Part shown: in pieces, positions 1 through 9,444 of the stretch | How positions within the stretch are numbered: position 1 is the stretch's first letter | Layout of the letters: the number at the start of each line of letters is the position of its first letter | Assembly (NCBI GenBank): GCA_934248075.1 | Contig: CAKQKH010000003.1 | Span: forward strand, 1-64,000 | Direction of reading: 5' to 3' | DNA: 64,000 nt | Origin: an uncultured Alphaproteobacteria bacterium | Lineage (GTDB): Bacteria; Pseudomonadota; Alphaproteobacteria; RF32; CAG-239 | The notes under the pieces: generated by a model | The model's database searches: none | The model's input: only the letters and a program-made list of their open reading frames with translations | What the model was told of the DNA's origin: nothing | Translations under genes and position numbers: made by a program

Positions 1-470
1 TGTCCTGATTTTAAGGTTATGGTATCTTCAGCAACAATATTGCCAAGAATTACGATGTTGCCGGCTTTGCCACTGTCCAGAGCGGCTTTCAGCTCGCTCC
101 AATTACTAACCACCGCCGAAACATTATCCTGACTTTCAAACCATTCTTTACTGGGGATTTTGGCGGTTTCTAAAGCGGAGGTGGCCACTGCTGCGGCTTG
201 TTCAAGGAATGTCGCTCCGGTTTCTAAGGCCGTGGTAGCGGTTTTTATGGTCGATACTGCTTGCCCCATGGAGTCAAGAAGCGCGTCAAGGTCGCTGGCG
301 CGATTGTTTAATGAACGCGCGGTGTAATAAGAACTGGGGTTATCAATGGCAGAGTTGACCTTGTTGCCGGTGGCGAGTTTATTTTGGGTAGCGCCGACCG
401 TCCTGCTGATATTTTGCAGGCTCAACAAATTGCTCCGCATACTCGCGGTGAGGCTGATGTTGCCACTCAA
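1..470 (-). CDS. Flagellin, N-terminal part (runs off left edge)
   Basis: This is the first 156 codons of a flagellin, the filament subunit exported by the flagellar type III system. The D0/D1 region reads LTASMRSNLLSLQ, then TQNKLATGNKVNSAIDNPSS and YYTARSLNNRASDLDALLDS, which is typical of alphaproteobacterial flagellins. The start is taken as TTG at 470-468, with GGAG nine bases upstream; an internal ATG at 440 would cut into the conserved helix. After about residue 120 the sequence changes to a WSELKAALDSG segment and a GNIVILGNIV/DTITLKSG segment. This looks like the start of a right-handed beta-helix style insert rather than ordinary flagellin. The C-terminal half lies outside the window. 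Family call is firm; start and insert are inferred. Confidence 0.85.
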   Translation of the reverse strand, partial: MSGNISLTASMRSNLLSLQNISRTVGATQNKLATGNKVNSAIDNPSSYYTARSLNNRASDLDALLDSMGQAVSTIKTATTALETGATFLEQAAAVATSALETAKIPSKEWFESQDNVSAVVSNWSELKAALDSGKAGNIVILGNIVAEDTITLKSG

Positions 471-589
471 TTTACCTTACTCCGGCTTTCGTTAATATAC
501 CATAAGGTATGATAACCAAGCGCCAACAAAAGCCAAGCCATTCCCGCAGTTTTCAACAAGATATTTTGCAAAATTGCTATAAAAAAGGC

Positions 590-877
590 CTATGCCCTCT
601 TAAACACTCCGTCTTCAATCGGCGGCAAAAAAGACGACACACGCCCGACCACAAATTCCACACTATCAACCCTAGCTAAAATCGGCCCTTGATGACAGGC
701 TAATATCATCTGATCTATCTGGTCTTCTTCGCCTCTCATCATAATCTCGACACTGCCATCAGCAGCATTATGCACCCAGCCTGATATTCCACCAATCTTT
801 CGTGCCATATTAACCGCCCAATAGCGAAAACCTATTCCCTGCACTCGTCCTTTTATACGAATATAAACTTCTTTCAT
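590..877 (-). CDS. acyP: Acylphosphatase
   Basis: This small cytosolic enzyme of 95 residues hydrolyses acyl phosphates (EC 3.6.1.7). The signature GRVQGIGFR lies at residues 10-18 and supplies the phosphate-binding loop and catalytic Arg18. The second block, GWVHNAADGSVE, carries the catalytic Asn37. The length is normal for the family. The ATG overlaps the TGA stop of the ATP12-like gene (ATGA), so the two are translationally coupled. It is the last gene of the rluC-asmA-ATP12-acyP transcript. Confidence 0.93.
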   Translation of the reverse strand: MKEVYIRIKGRVQGIGFRYWAVNMARKIGGISGWVHNAADGSVEIMMRGEEDQIDQMILACHQGPILARVDSVEFVVGRVSSFLPPIEDGVFKRA

Positions 878-1374
878 GATTTTAAAAATTTCTCAATATC
901 CTGCAGTTCTTGTTTACGCTCCATACGTTTTTGCTCAGCCTCTTGGTCATTCCCCCAATGCTCAGCCTGATATAATTCCTCTAAATACGCCGCCTGAAAG
1001 GCCTGCTCCGCATTAATTTTGCCTTTTACCAAAGCCGCAGCCAACAACACGGAACGCATATTCAAAGCCGCCAGATAAAATGCCGCCAGCTCTTTATCAC
1101 TCAGATTTTCCAAAAAGAACTTTAGTCGGTACCCCGAGGTTTTGTTCTCCTCCGGCACATCAAGCCCATAAGTCTTTACAAATTTGCCTTCAAACTCCTT
1201 GCTTGCCCACTCCAACAACGGCCCCCACTTTTGCTCTTGTTGCTGCATCAGACCTTTATCAGATCCCCAAAATAGCAACATATCGGTAGCGCTATATTTG
1301 AGCAAACGTTGAATAATATCGTCACGATAGCCGGAAATTTCTTTGGTTGCTTGCTGTAATTTTTTGATAGTCAT
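874..1374 (-). CDS. ATP12-like F1-ATPase assembly chaperone, short form
   Basis: This resembles the C-terminal helical domain of ATP12, the chaperone that binds the F1 alpha subunit during ATP synthase assembly. The family block appears as YSATDMLLFWGS, then QKWGPLLEWA at residues 50-59. The conserved tail has a variant of the E-x2-Q-x-E-x-W-G motif, here ELYQAEHWGNDQEAE. At 166 residues it is clearly shorter than usual alphaproteobacterial ATP12 proteins (about 230-250). The missing part is the N-terminal beta domain. There is no room for it upstream, because asmA ends only nine bases before the start. It could be a reduced chaperone or a degenerate copy. Confidence 0.75.
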   Translation of the reverse strand: MTIKKLQQATKEISGYRDDIIQRLLKYSATDMLLFWGSDKGLMQQQEQKWGPLLEWASKEFEGKFVKTYGLDVPEENKTSGYRLKFFLENLSDKELAAFYLAALNMRSVLLAAALVKGKINAEQAFQAAYLEELYQAEHWGNDQEAEQKRMERKQELQDIEKFLKS

Positions 1375-1383
1375 AGTTTATCC

Positions 1384-3492
1384 TTAATTTTTAGGGGTCT
1401 TAAACATGCCCAAAATATCTTTGGCCGTGTTTTTCAGATCTTTTACTCCGTCTTTAATTTGCTTGGTCGTATCATTATAAACATCTTGAGTTGTAGCTTT
1501 TACGCCGGTAGGTTTTGGATATCTCGTCGCGTATGCTGTCCCTTGCAAAGCCGTATAGCACGGCGATCCGTCTCCGTTCAGCACCATTTGCGAACCCAGA
1601 TACGCCACTCCTCCGGTTGCCACACCAACAACCGTCTTAAGCGCCTCTTGGTTGTCTATCTTGATTTTAGGATCTTCAATTGTGCCGCCAACTTTTATAA
1701 ACGACGCCAACGCCTGAGCAATATTGCCTTTTGCCAATTTATTAAGAGACGGCTCAATCGTAAAACTTATATTGTCATTCAACAAATTAATCTTGCCGTC
1801 GCTCACCACGGTAAATTGCTTGGAATCAACCGCAATTCCATTCGGGAAACTAACTTTTCCTGCCGCCACATCTGCTCTAACCACCGCGCAAGTCAAATCC
1901 AAATCCACCGCTTTTGATTGGCTTATACGCAAAGCCTGCAACAACTGAGTAACAAAATTGCCGCTCACGAACTGCAAGCTACCGGTCTGCACCACTGATT
2001 CTCCCACAATTCCGATAACCTGCCCTTTCATATTTTGCATCAGTTGGCGATATGTTGCTCCGTTTCCGGAAAGATTGATGTCTAAATCAACATTTCCCCC
2101 TTGCTTAAAACCAAAATCACTTGGCCCGTCAACCATAAACTCCTTGTGCAAATTTTGCAGCAACATTTTTTTGCTTATCGCTTTTATACTCACGCTTTTG
2201 GCCGCCGCGTTCACCGACAAATCTGCGCTAATCTCGCCACCGCCAAAATTAAGTTTTAGCGGGCTGACAGTCAAACGACCGTTTTTAAGCGCAGCACTGA
2301 TGTTGACATTAGTTGCGTTCATTCCTGGCGTCAATATAAATTGCCCAATTGCTATTTTCAAATTTGCATTAACCAAATTCAACAGTTCAAACGGAATCGG
2401 CGTATTAGGAATCGCCTCCAGAGCCTGAGCCTCAGCAATCACAGACGGCCAAACAAAAGCAAAATTACTCTTGCTCTGGAAATTCTGTAAATTAATTTTT
2501 GCACTCTGCAAATCAGCATCAATTTGCGGAATCTGCCCGTTCCAGCTAACTTCCGCATTGCCGGTAATCAGATTATTTACAATATTCAAAGTTTCAATTT
2601 TAGCTGTCAGACCATTGATGTCTCCGTCAATCCGAGTTTCCAATGTTGTTTCCGGCGCATTAAGATTTCCGGCCGGATTATATATATTGGCTACCAAAGC
2701 ATAGCGCGGACTGGTGGTTGCATCTGCCACACTGCCGTTTACATTGGCCCTAATTCCCATCGCCTGAACATCAATCAAAAATGGAAACGCCTCATTTTGG
2801 GCAAGTAATTGGGCTAAAGACCCCAGATTCGCGTCGCCGCTGATTTTTTGCTGATTGTACAACACATCAAACGCCACGGATATCTTATCTTGCGCACTAG
2901 GAGCGCTCATGCTGATGTTATTAATTTGCAGATTCGTCAGCTGATTGTTTTTGGCATCATAATATTCAACTTTGCCATTTATAATCGAAACATTGCCAAT
3001 CGCCATGCCTGCCAACATTGCCGCGCCAGAAGTTTGAGCCGAACCGCCCTTATATTGCCCGCCGACACTTGTTTTCTTATCGCCGCCGATAGCGCCAAAA
3101 GTCCAATTATTAGCCCCGTCAGAAGATTTTTCCAAATATATCTCCGGAGCATCTAGCAACACCTTGTCAATAACTATTTGTTTTTTCATAAGCGGCATCA
3201 GAGCAAACTTAATTTCGGCCTGCTTAAGTTTTACCATTTGCGGATTTTGCGCCCAAGATGCATTGGCCAACTCAATATCATTGACAATCACCGTCGGAAT
3301 TAAAGATATGCCGACACTGGCATCGCCATTAATCTTTAATTGCCGGCCAAGCTCGCGGCTGGCAATATCTTCCACATAAACTTTATATTTATTCAAATCA
3401 AAGCTGCGCACGGCAACATAACCGCCGATTGCCAAAATTATAATCAAACTGAATATAACTGAAGATAAAAATTTCACCAATCGCATTTCCAT
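1384..3492 (-). CDS. AsmA family protein
   Basis: This is a 702-residue AsmA-like protein of the envelope. An N-terminal membrane anchor at about residues 10-28 is followed by a large periplasmic region rich in beta structure. The AsmA N-terminal pattern is visible (FDLNKYKVYVEDIASRELGR and the following SLIPTVIVNDIELANASW). The C-terminal AsmA_2-like region includes GTIEDPKIKIDN near residue 605. AsmA/TamB-like proteins are linked to outer-membrane biogenesis and phospholipid transport. The start codon overlaps the stop of the pseudouridine synthase gene (TAATG). It sits second in a four-gene operon. Confidence 0.88.
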   Translation of the reverse strand: MEMRLVKFLSSVIFSLIIILAIGGYVAVRSFDLNKYKVYVEDIASRELGRQLKINGDASVGISLIPTVIVNDIELANASWAQNPQMVKLKQAEIKFALMPLMKKQIVIDKVLLDAPEIYLEKSSDGANNWTFGAIGGDKKTSVGGQYKGGSAQTSGAAMLAGMAIGNVSIINGKVEYYDAKNNQLTNLQINNISMSAPSAQDKISVAFDVLYNQQKISGDANLGSLAQLLAQNEAFPFLIDVQAMGIRANVNGSVADATTSPRYALVANIYNPAGNLNAPETTLETRIDGDINGLTAKIETLNIVNNLITGNAEVSWNGQIPQIDADLQSAKINLQNFQSKSNFAFVWPSVIAEAQALEAIPNTPIPFELLNLVNANLKIAIGQFILTPGMNATNVNISAALKNGRLTVSPLKLNFGGGEISADLSVNAAAKSVSIKAISKKMLLQNLHKEFMVDGPSDFGFKQGGNVDLDINLSGNGATYRQLMQNMKGQVIGIVGESVVQTGSLQFVSGNFVTQLLQALRISQSKAVDLDLTCAVVRADVAAGKVSFPNGIAVDSKQFTVVSDGKINLLNDNISFTIEPSLNKLAKGNIAQALASFIKVGGTIEDPKIKIDNQEALKTVVGVATGGVAYLGSQMVLNGDGSPCYTALQGTAYATRYPKPTGVKATTQDVYNDTTKQIKDGVKDLKNTAKDILGMFKTPKN

Positions 3493-4421
3493 TATTCCTT
3501 AAAATCGACACCCAACATTGCAAACGCCTGCAAAAAATGCTCCGGCAACTGTGCCTGAATCACCAATTTCTTATTATATATTTCGGATAAATCAATTTTG
3601 TATGCGTGCAGAAAAAGTTTATCCGCCAAATTAGCAAACCTACGCCGTTCCGCACCAAAATATTTATCATCACCGACAATCGGACAACCCAAATATTCCA
3701 TATGAGCCCTAATTTGATGAGTGCGACCGGTCAGCGGACAAGCCTCCACCAGAGCAAACTTATCACCCACATTATCCAAAACTCTATAAGAGGTAACGGC
3801 TTTTTTGCCCTCAGTCGTTACCACCATTTTCTCTCCGCATTTTTCCAAAGCCGCTTTTATTTCGCCGGCGTTTTGCTTGGGTGTTCCGCGAACCAATGCC
3901 AAATAAGTTTTGTGCAGATCTCGCTCTCGAAAGGCCTGAGTTAAAATTTCGGCGCTTTTGCGATTACGAGCCAACACCAAAATTCCGCTGGTATCCTTAT
4001 CAATCCTATGCACTAATTTTGGAGCTTCTTCCTGCTCAAATTTCAAACCCTCCAACATTCCGTCAACATGACGCGATGTGTTGGTTCCTCCTTGCACCGC
4101 CAGCCCCGACGGCTTATTTATCACAATTATGTCAGCGTCTTTATAAATCACCAACGATTTAATAAATGCCTCATCTTGAGGCGACACACCGCCTTTATGC
4201 TCCTGCGGATTTTTTTCAGCTTCCAGCGGCGGCACTCTTATCTCTTGACCAGACATCAGTTTAAGGCTGGCCTCGGCTTTGCTTCCGTCAACCTTTATTT
4301 GCTTGGTGCGTAACAATTTATTAAACCGCCCCAAAGACAACCCCGGATAATATTTTAAAAACCAGCGATTCAAACGCATTCCCTCATCAACAGGCTTTAC
4401 TTTTACAATCTCAACGCCCAT
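3492..4421 (-). CDS. rluC: RluC/RluD-type 23S rRNA pseudouridine synthase
   Basis: This 309-residue enzyme isomerises uridines in 23S rRNA. It has an N-terminal S4 RNA-binding domain (residues 15-65, GRFNKLLRTKQIKVDG). The RluA-family catalytic domain follows, with HRIDKDTSG at 139-147; Asp141 is the expected nucleophile. The PLTGRTHQIRAH block near residue 230 is also present. Length and domain order fit RluC or RluD, and RluC is the more likely because of the short N-terminus. This is the first gene of the operon with asmA, the ATP12-like gene and acyP. Confidence 0.9.
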   Translation of the reverse strand: MGVEIVKVKPVDEGMRLNRWFLKYYPGLSLGRFNKLLRTKQIKVDGSKAEASLKLMSGQEIRVPPLEAEKNPQEHKGGVSPQDEAFIKSLVIYKDADIIVINKPSGLAVQGGTNTSRHVDGMLEGLKFEQEEAPKLVHRIDKDTSGILVLARNRKSAEILTQAFRERDLHKTYLALVRGTPKQNAGEIKAALEKCGEKMVVTTEGKKAVTSYRVLDNVGDKFALVEACPLTGRTHQIRAHMEYLGCPIVGDDKYFGAERRRFANLADKLFLHAYKIDLSEIYNKKLVIQAQLPEHFLQAFAMLGVDFKE

Positions 4422-4490
4422 AATTTTACCCTTTTGTTCTCATCAAAAATCCAACGCCCAAACAACATTCATCTGTTCTTCAAAGCCGAA

Positions 4491-5813
4491 TCAATCCGCG
4501 ACAGACTTTTTTTTGGCGGCTTGCTTTTCCATGCGCAACTTATCAAAATACTCCACGCGTTTTTTAATCTCACGCTCAAAACCTCTATCCGCAGGATAAT
4601 ATAACTTCACCCGTTTCAGACCATCCGGAAAATAATTCGCTCCCGAAAAACCATCTTCACAATCGGGATCATATTCGTAGCCATCGCCATAACCGAGCTG
4701 CTTCATCAATTTTGTCGGCGCATTCAAAATATTTTTCGGCGGCATCAAAGATCCGGTCTTGCGCGCCAAATCTCTGGCCGCATACATCGCCTTATACACC
4801 CCGACTGATTTTGGAGCCGTAGCCAAATAAGCCGCCAACTGCATAATCGCCAAATCTCCTTCGGGCGATCCCAAACGATCATAAGTTTCCCAACAAGCAA
4901 TTGCCTGCGTCACCGCCCCCGGATCAGCCAATGACACGTCTTCCACGGCAAAACGAGTCATTCTGCGCAACAAATATTTAGGATCTTCGCCGGATTCCAA
5001 CATTCTGGCCACCCAATAAAGAGCTGCGTCAACATCAGAACCACGCAAAGATTTATGCACCGCCGAAATAAGATTATAATGTCCATCGCGCCCTTTGTCA
5101 TATATCGGCGCCCGCGACCGAATAATCTTCATAATACTGTCTTTGTCAAAAATCTCGCCGCTTTGCGCGTAGTTCCACACGCTTTCGGCCAGATTCAAAA
5201 TATATCTGCCGTCACCGTCGGCAACCTCTTTCATAAATTCTCTGGCTTCGGCGTCAACCGGCAGTTTGCGCCCCTCTTCTTTTTCGGCTCGTTGCAACAA
5301 CTCCTCAAAATTATCAATGCTCAGCCGATTTAACACAAACACCTGACATCTGGAAAGCAACGCCGCATTAAGCTCAAAAGACGGATTTTCAGTCGTCGCG
5401 CCAACCAAAATAATCGTTCCGTCTTCAACATACGGCAAAAAACCGTCCTGTTGAGATTTATTAAAACGATGAATTTCGTCAACAAACAACAAAGTGCCTT
5501 TTCCTTGGTTTGCTCTGCGCTCCTGAGCATATTGAAACACTCGCTTCAAATCTGCGACACCCGAAAAAACTGCTGAAATTTGTTCAAAATATAAATTAGT
5601 ATTTTCTGCTATCAGACGAGCAATCGTCGTCTTGCCGCATCCTGGCGGCCCCCACAAAATGAAAGAAGATATTTTTTTAGATCTAACCATTCGCCCCAGC
5701 GGAGCATCTTCACCCACGACCTGATTCTGCCCTACCACCTCAGACAATGCCTGCGGCCGCAGTCTGTCTGCCAATGGGCGCTTTACTTGTGTAGAAAATA
5801 GAGTTTCTTCCAT
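4491..5813 (-). CDS. rarA: Replication-associated recombination protein A (AAA+ ATPase)
   Basis: RarA/MgsA is an AAA+ clamp-loader-like ATPase acting at stalled replication forks. Walker A GPPGCGKT is at residues 55-62 and Walker B VDEIH at 111-115. The sensor segment GATTENPSFELN and the arginine-finger segment ALLSRCQVF follow. The C-terminal region has SLRGSDVDAALYWVARM, typical of the RarA tetramerisation and MgsA domains. The length of 440 is normal. The start is ATG at 5813 with a GGTGAAG box just upstream. It is probably transcribed separately from the T4CP-like gene, which ends 58 bases before it. Confidence 0.95.
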   Translation of the reverse strand: MEETLFSTQVKRPLADRLRPQALSEVVGQNQVVGEDAPLGRMVRSKKISSFILWGPPGCGKTTIARLIAENTNLYFEQISAVFSGVADLKRVFQYAQERRANQGKGTLLFVDEIHRFNKSQQDGFLPYVEDGTIILVGATTENPSFELNAALLSRCQVFVLNRLSIDNFEELLQRAEKEEGRKLPVDAEAREFMKEVADGDGRYILNLAESVWNYAQSGEIFDKDSIMKIIRSRAPIYDKGRDGHYNLISAVHKSLRGSDVDAALYWVARMLESGEDPKYLLRRMTRFAVEDVSLADPGAVTQAIACWETYDRLGSPEGDLAIMQLAAYLATAPKSVGVYKAMYAARDLARKTGSLMPPKNILNAPTKLMKQLGYGDGYEYDPDCEDGFSGANYFPDGLKRVKLYYPADRGFEREIKKRVEYFDKLRMEKQAAKKKSVAD

Positions 5814-5871
5814 GCTTCACCGATTCGTTCAAATTTACCAAAGCATAGCAGAAATAAATCAAAAATTACAG

Positions 5872-8229
5872 TTATTTTTTAGCTGCAAACGGATTTTGCG
5901 AAGCGCTTTCTACCGCCGAATCAAACGCTTTTTCATCAAGCCACCATTCGTTGTTAGGCTGATTATCGGAGTTGCTTGCCGTCATCGGAATCCGATTCCA
6001 CTTTTCTGAAATGTCATTAATCATCACACTTTCCATCTTATCATCTTCCGGCTGCTTGCTTTTGGCCTCGTCATAAACAACATTCATATACTGAGCCAAC
6101 TCCATTTCATCATCAAGCCCCAACTCCATTCCCGCCAGCGCATTTTCCACCGTTGGAACTTTGGAATCCTGATTGTTGCGCCGATTCTTGATTTTTAAAT
6201 CAACAAAATAATCAGCGTCAAGCATAGCCTTATCTCTAAATTTGCCGTCACGCAAAAAATGAATATTGCTGGTCAAGACCGGACGATGATAGTATCCCTC
6301 AACCAGCAGCAACTGGTACCCTTTGGTCTCAATTCTCAGGTCTTTCCGCACCCGCAGATATCTAGCCAAACGATGATAATAATTGGAATTGGCAACTTGT
6401 TTTTGCGAATGAAAAATTTTCTTTTTATCTTGAGGAATCTGCACCGAACTGGTTGCAAACACGGCTAATTTATTCATCTGCCGACTTAGCTTAGAGCTGG
6501 TATCAGCCATAATGATTTTATAATTAGAATTTGCCACCAGATTTTCCACCGTTTCCCGACCATAGATGCGCTCCATAGCCACCAGACTGTTGCAAATCAG
6601 CAAAACCGACGTCTTTTGAGCCGGCCCTTTTGCCACGCAATCCGTCAAACCGCCAATTCTCATCATTTGTCCGGCATCATCTGCCACCAGCAAAATCGGA
6701 AGCCTGTTTGCCTCCCCTTCTTGCAAAACTCCATAGCGCATCAGCATTTCAATAAACAATCTGCTGACAAATTTAGAGGTCTTGGTATTGGCGGCCGTAT
6801 AAATTGTAATTGGCTCAAGCTTTTGAGTATCGCGATTCACAACACCGCGCAGATCCGCCATTCTCAAATCAGTGCTTCCGGTTCGCTCTCGCAATGTCTG
6901 ATGCAAAAAACCTCGCAATGGTTTCAAAACATAGGCAAACACAAGCTGTCTTTGCTGCTTTGACAAATACAAAAACTGCTGTAACCCGCGCAGCACTTCC
7001 GCGCCATACCCAAACAACGAAGCTTCAGCCAACAATTGTTCCAGCCAATGCCGCCAATCATCATTGCCATTATCGTCTTTAGATTTAAGATAATTCTTAA
7101 GAAGCCAATCCGTAATCATACCCAGACACAAATCTTTGCCTTGCCACGCTGCCGGAATCCCTTCCCAACTGCCGACAGGAAAATAGTCATCTACCTCCAA
7201 TCTTTCCTGACTAATATCTTTTATTGCTTTTTGTGCGTAAACCGCCGGCATCAAGGCATAATAGCTCAGCAATGTATCTTTGTCATCTTTGGTAAGTTTT
7301 CCTTTTTCTATAATTTCATTCAAAAAATAGTCATTAGCCGTGGCTTGACCGCATTTTGCGGCCATAAACCCGATAAAAGCACCCAGCGCATCGGCGGCCA
7401 ACCAATCCCAATAACTGTCTTTGGCCGTCTGTACTCCGCCTGAAACAATTTGCGAGGCCAAAAATTTGATATACTCATCTCGTTTTGCCCCGTTTAGCGG
7501 TAAATTTCCCTCTGCCAATGGATTCCACCGCGGATAAAATGCCCCCTTGTCTTCGTCATCTGACAAATCCCAATTAAAGTAAAATACCGGCCCCAATCTG
7601 GATCTATATCCGCTGGTATATCGAGCCAACGCTCCAGTATTATCCATAGCCAACACGCTATTGTTATCCGATCGCAAAATCGATGGTATTGATACCGTTG
7701 TGGTTTTGCCGCATCCGGTTTCTCCCAAACACAACACCGTAGCCGGATGGCCCAACCCCAAAATATGGCCTTCAAACCTCCCCAAAACCAATAAAGAACC
7801 TTTTATCAGCCCCATTCTGCTCACATCTTCAAGTTTGGCAAAATGATGACGCAAAATATACCAAAGCGAAAATGAATATGAACTGCGCGAAAACGCCGCA
7901 TACAAAACGCCAAACGATGACAAAGGAGCGGCAAATGGAATAAACAAAAACCAGGCCGGAGACAATGTCCTGATACTCACGATAAGAGTTTGCCACCAAT
8001 GCTTGTAGAGCTGCGCAAGAGCCAACTGATTTTCTTGCAATTTCAAAATTCCGAGGTTTAAGAGCCTCATGCTTTCAGATTCTGTGCCTTGAATAAAAAA
8101 GTGAATCAGACCAAAAGCCAACAAAGACATACCCGCAAAACACAACAAAGATAAGCCCGATCCCAACAATAAAAACAGCACGGCTTTGCCGAAACTTTTT
8201 TCATCTTCTATATTGAGCTTAAGCATCAT
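5872..8229 (-). CDS. VirD4/TraG-like type IV coupling ATPase
   Basis: This 785-residue protein has two N-terminal membrane segments (about 17-46 and 90-112). A RecA-like ATPase follows, with Walker A GETGCGKTT at 169-177 and the coupling-protein context SIPSILRSDNNSVLAMDN. The Walker B position reads ILLVADDAGQMM, with DD instead of the usual DE. The family context of this segment (LADLRG, KFVSRLFIEML) is recognisable. Such proteins feed substrates into type IV secretion channels, but no VirB/Trb/Dot genes or relaxase are in the window. It starts three bases after the stop of the pentapeptide-repeat gene, so the two form one transcription unit. The substrate, effector or DNA, is unknown. Confidence 0.85.
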   Translation of the reverse strand: MMLKLNIEDEKSFGKAVLFLLLGSGLSLLCFAGMSLLAFGLIHFFIQGTESESMRLLNLGILKLQENQLALAQLYKHWWQTLIVSIRTLSPAWFLFIPFAAPLSSFGVLYAAFSRSSYSFSLWYILRHHFAKLEDVSRMGLIKGSLLVLGRFEGHILGLGHPATVLCLGETGCGKTTTVSIPSILRSDNNSVLAMDNTGALARYTSGYRSRLGPVFYFNWDLSDDEDKGAFYPRWNPLAEGNLPLNGAKRDEYIKFLASQIVSGGVQTAKDSYWDWLAADALGAFIGFMAAKCGQATANDYFLNEIIEKGKLTKDDKDTLLSYYALMPAVYAQKAIKDISQERLEVDDYFPVGSWEGIPAAWQGKDLCLGMITDWLLKNYLKSKDDNGNDDWRHWLEQLLAEASLFGYGAEVLRGLQQFLYLSKQQRQLVFAYVLKPLRGFLHQTLRERTGSTDLRMADLRGVVNRDTQKLEPITIYTAANTKTSKFVSRLFIEMLMRYGVLQEGEANRLPILLVADDAGQMMRIGGLTDCVAKGPAQKTSVLLICNSLVAMERIYGRETVENLVANSNYKIIMADTSSKLSRQMNKLAVFATSSVQIPQDKKKIFHSQKQVANSNYYHRLARYLRVRKDLRIETKGYQLLLVEGYYHRPVLTSNIHFLRDGKFRDKAMLDADYFVDLKIKNRRNNQDSKVPTVENALAGMELGLDDEMELAQYMNVVYDEAKSKQPEDDKMESVMINDISEKWNRIPMTASNSDNQPNNEWWLDEKAFDSAVESASQNPFAAKK

Positions 8230-8231
8230 AC

Positions 8232-9389
8232 CTATCTGCTGTCCCGTCCGCGATTTATCAACTGCTCGCTAATATCCCGTTTAACAGGTTCTTTTTCCTG
8301 CGGCTCTTTTACAATTTCCTGCTGAAATTCCTTTTTCATGGCTTGTCTGGTTTCCAGCTCTTTTTGCTTGCGCTCCTCAATAACTTTTCGCAACTCGTCA
8401 TTGTGTGATTTCACCTGCATTTCATATTCAGACTTAATATTTTTCAAAGCTTCTTCATCTTTAACTTCGGGTTTTTTAGCGCCATTTCGAAAAACTTTTT
8501 TACCGATTTTAAGCAAATTTTCTATACTTACACCTTTGTCATGGCTAAAATCCCAAACACCGAACTCTTTGCCGTCGCCCAAAAAAACAGATGTAAAATC
8601 AACACCTCCGGAACCCTTAGAAGCCTTTTTCTTGGGAGCCAAAATCTTCGCCAGCTCCTCTCTTCCCGGAACCCTCCCCAGCGCCTGAGCAATTTGTTGG
8701 GGAGTAATGACACATTCGCTCAAATCCAACCCGACGATATTAACTCCCGTAAAATCACAACCGGTAAAATCAACCCCGCGCAAATTAACTTGCGACAAAT
8801 CAATTTTGCTCAAATTTAATAAAGTCAGATTAATTTTGGCCAAATTCAGCTTATGCGGATAATATTTAGCAATATATTCAATCAGCAATTGCAGTTCTTC
8901 TACGCCAAGCGCGTCAATTTCAATATCCAGCAAAATGGCGTCTTCCAAATCAGCCTCGGCCAATTTGACACCATTAAGCTTTGCGCCGGTAAAATTGGTG
9001 CCGTGCAGAACTGCGCCTGACAATACCGCGCCGGTAAGATCCGCGCCTGACAGATTCGCATTAGTAAGGTTGGCGCCAGAAAAATCAACACCCTGCAAAT
9101 TTGCCCCCGCAAAATCTACGCCAACCAAATTCGCCACCGAAAAATTGGCGTTTTGCAAATTTTCATGAGCAAATTTACCATTTTCCAAATTTTTGCCGAC
9201 AAAATCTATACTATTCAAAAAATTTGAACGCCCGACAACATCATCGCCACTCTGCGACACGGCCCGCCACGAGCTGGATATTTCGCCATCGCGCATCTGC
9301 TCATAAGATCTTTGATTTTCTTCAATTTTGGAGCGAATTTCCGCCAATTTTGAATTTTTAGCCGTATCTTCTGTCATTGCTCTGCCCAT
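8232..9389 (-). CDS. Pentapeptide-repeat protein with coiled-coil ends
   Basis: This 385-residue protein has no signal peptide. Residues about 55-155 form A(N/D)LxG pentapeptide repeats (ANLQGVDFSGANLTNANLSG and following), and a second block spans roughly 178-235 (KIDLSQVNLRGVDFTGCDF). Such repeats fold as a quadrilateral beta-helix. The N-terminus (residues 10-40) and the C-terminus (about 310-385) are charged and probably helical. It is encoded directly before the VirD4-like ATPase, so it could be an adaptor or a secreted partner; this is inferred from position only. An alternative start is the ATG at 9377, which has a GGCAGAG box. Confidence 0.85.
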   Translation of the reverse strand: MGRAMTEDTAKNSKLAEIRSKIEENQRSYEQMRDGEISSSWRAVSQSGDDVVGRSNFLNSIDFVGKNLENGKFAHENLQNANFSVANLVGVDFAGANLQGVDFSGANLTNANLSGADLTGAVLSGAVLHGTNFTGAKLNGVKLAEADLEDAILLDIEIDALGVEELQLLIEYIAKYYPHKLNLAKINLTLLNLSKIDLSQVNLRGVDFTGCDFTGVNIVGLDLSECVITPQQIAQALGRVPGREELAKILAPKKKASKGSGGVDFTSVFLGDGKEFGVWDFSHDKGVSIENLLKIGKKVFRNGAKKPEVKDEEALKNIKSEYEMQVKSHNDELRKVIEERKQKELETRQAMKKEFQQEIVKEPQEKEPVKRDISEQLINRGRDSR

Positions 9390-9444
9390 CGGTTGTATGT
9401 TTAAACATAATAATGCAGATTTTGCTTTTTTACAAACATTTTAT

